DNA from: GWE2-42-39 sp963662895
GTDB taxonomy: Bacteria; Bacteroidota; Bacteroidia; Bacteroidales; Prolixibacteraceae
Reading direction: 5' to 3'
Assembly: GCA_963662895.1 (NCBI GenBank)
Contig: OY759982.1
Location: forward strand, 3,286,001 to 3,350,000
DNA: 64,000 bases
Below, in pieces: positions 62,812 to 64,000 of this stretch. The notes under the pieces are model-generated. The model worked only from the letters and a program-made list of their open reading frames with translations. It did no database searches and was not told where the DNA came from. Position 1 is the stretch's first letter. Every line of letters starts with the position of its first letter. The translations under genes were made by a program, and so were the position numbers.

Positions 62812-64000
62812 TTAGCTACACATTATATATCTGTCTGTTATGAAAAAAGTTGGGATAAGAAAAAAGTTGGGATAAGATGCATTATTATCGGGAGGTACTT
62901 CCGGCCTATAAAGAAATGTAAAAATAAATTCACGATACTTTTTCAATCGTTTTTGAAAAACGGTCAATTCATTTTTGTCCTTAGGTATTTTGTACCCCAA
63001 TAAAAAATCAAGCCTGGATTCTATCTGGAATATTCTCGGATCTGGCACGTAATAGTCCGGGGCTTCCATCCGTTTTTCCTGATCCAGGGCTTGGCTGAGA
63101 AGAAGTTTTGTGACGCGGCTCCATTTGTGTGCGTAAAGTTCCCCCAAATAGTTGAGATCCCTTAGCAGGTGGGCAAGGCAGAGCTGGTGGGATAATGCTT
63201 TGGTATTAAAATGGCTTACCCAGCAGTCATGTACGAGGACGGAGTTTTTAAATCCTTTTTCAAACGTCTGGTCTATGCTCTTTTGCCCCCTGTTGTCGGT
63301 TATTGTAATAAATGTAGCTTCTTCGTTCTGCCATGTCCATGCCCAGTGTTTGTCCCCGTCTACTTTCACCCCGGTCTCATCGCTACCGGTAGCATATTTT
63401 TTGTTGCCCTGTAGTTTTTGCTTAATCAATTCATATGCGGGCTGCGCCTTTGTGACAAGCCTGTCCAATACATAATGGATTCCACCTTCGCTTATGGGGG
63501 CATTAAAAACATCGGAGAAGATTTCCCTGATCCTTTTGAACGGGATATACTGCCTTGTATGGAAGTACCCTATCAGGCTTTCTATGTTGTTCCCGTAACT
63601 GACAGGGGAACCGGCTTCTCCGGGGTAATCCCCTTCGTTGATATGGCCACAGCTGCATTGCTTTGTGTATATGCGGTGTTCCGTCACCTTTATTTTTATT
63701 TCCGGAATATCGTAAACTTGCCGCTTCCCCTTATATTCGGCCGGGATATTTTCAAGGCTGTTGCCACAGCAATGGCAGTAATTGGGTACATGGTCTTTTG
63801 TTATATCGGGACTATCTGTCATTTTTAACGTATTTCCCTTTCTTCCTTTTTGGCCTCCCGGTTTTAACCCGCTTTTCTCGCGTAAGCTTTTGCGTTTGGG
63901 ACGGTTTTCGTCTTTCGATGGGGGGATACTGCTGTTATTGCTGTTCTTTGGTGTTTCATATTTGGCCAAACGTTTTTTTAAGTATTCATTTTCCTTGGTT
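62812..64000 (-). pseudogene. Second IS66-family transposase, 5' part, cut by RIT element (runs off the right edge)
   Basis: Open to the window edge; ~395 codons visible. KRLAKYETPKNSNNSSIPPS linker, zinc ribbon CHCCGNS...CSCGHIN, GSDETGVKVDGDKHWAW, VHDCWVS, and at the end VPPDNNAS, where the reading passes straight into the RIT end repeat (62875) and stops at 62812. The catalytic Glu and C-terminus are missing, exactly as in the copy at 58226. It is a different IS66 member (clearly divergent, e.g. KDHVPNYCHCCG versus ERHVPGYCSFCG). It points toward the first copy. Confidence 0.88.
62847..62875 (-). repeat. Right terminal inverted repeat of the RIT element
   Basis: 29 bp, exact reverse complement of the left repeat. 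The matching inner inverted motif is at 62795-62806, 40 bp further in, compared with 39 bp on the left. Confidence 0.95.

Larger units (their letters stand above)
59412..62875. mobile_element. Recombinase-in-trio (RIT) element
   Basis: 3464 bp. Three overlapping tyrosine recombinase genes on the minus strand (62755 to 59501) are enclosed by identical 29-bp terminal inverted repeats (59412-59440 and 62847-62875). The gene trio, the 4- and 17-bp overlaps and the sizes (410, 326, 353 residues) are as in described RIT elements. Each terminus includes two direct copies of TTATCCCAACTT with a 17-bp period and one inverted copy 39-40 bp further in (59480-59491; 62795-62806). No obvious target duplication. 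Both ends abut IS66 transposase genes at the same codon. Confidence 0.9.

Noticed and set aside
1..64000. tRNA or rRNA genes
   Set aside because: No cloverleaf with a GGTTCGAATCC-type arm or rRNA-like segment was noticed; the few TTCGAA matches lie within protein genes. A tRNAscan run would settle this.

Overview
The window looks like chromosomal DNA of an anaerobic member of the Bacteroidota, probably order Bacteroidales/Marinilabiliales. The support is a complete SusC/SusD polysaccharide-utilisation locus with ECF sigma and FecR anti-sigma genes, several families largely confined to this phylum (DUF4249, DUF4251, DUF4270), TonB receptors with carboxypeptidase-like N-terminal domains, and almost no Shine-Dalgarno sites. 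Genus cannot be read from the sequence.

Layout. 1-4431: a co-directional operon, cut by the left edge, encoding ribokinase, a lipoprotein ADP-ribosylglycohydrolase, a secreted nucleoside hydrolase and a ten-helix permease; together they suggest release of ribose from nucleosides or ADP-ribose outside the cytoplasm, uptake and phosphorylation. 4436-7771: a metallo-hydrolase, a methyltransferase, a flavodoxin-ferredoxin fusion and a cysteine-cluster protein. 7772-8580: no convincing gene, but a GC-rich stretch with tetraloop hairpins ending in an intrinsic terminator, read here as an undescribed structured RNA of about 540 nt. 8581-21401: envelope genes (OmpA/PD40 protein, kelch lipoprotein, DUF4270 protein, outer-membrane barrels, a TonB receptor with its DUF4249 partner). 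21398-23338: LytTR and AraC regulators. 23462-28027: a corrinoid methyl-transfer operon that resembles methionine synthase broken into separate proteins, followed by a 2-hydroxyacid dehydrogenase.

28647-30128 is a graveyard between genes: a 23-bp tandem repeat, a DUF4469 gene remnant, an 85-bp inverted repeat and a G10 tract. 30188-44289 is mostly ordinary: ferredoxin, nth, a TPR histidine kinase, an ABC-F ATPase, tilS, pepT, proS, a low-complexity lipoprotein, an OmpP1-like protein and a sugar-phosphate isomerase-like protein.

44501-57798 holds two carbohydrate loci on the minus strand. The right one is complete: sigma, FecR, SusC, SusD, an unknown membrane protein and a large putative glycosidase. 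The left one is decayed: sigma factor, the last ~50 codons of a susD gene with in-frame stops, a terminator and a glycosidase lipoprotein; FecR, SusC and most of SusD are gone.

58226-64000 is the most unusual part. Three overlapping tyrosine recombinase genes form a recombinase-in-trio (RIT) element bounded by a perfect 29-bp inverted repeat. Each end is built from three copies of a 12-bp motif. On both sides the element abuts the 5' part of a different IS66-family transposase gene, both cut at the same codon just before the expected catalytic glutamate and pointing inward. A single insertion into one IS66 cannot give this, so it suggests that both RIT ends recognise the same site in IS66 genes.
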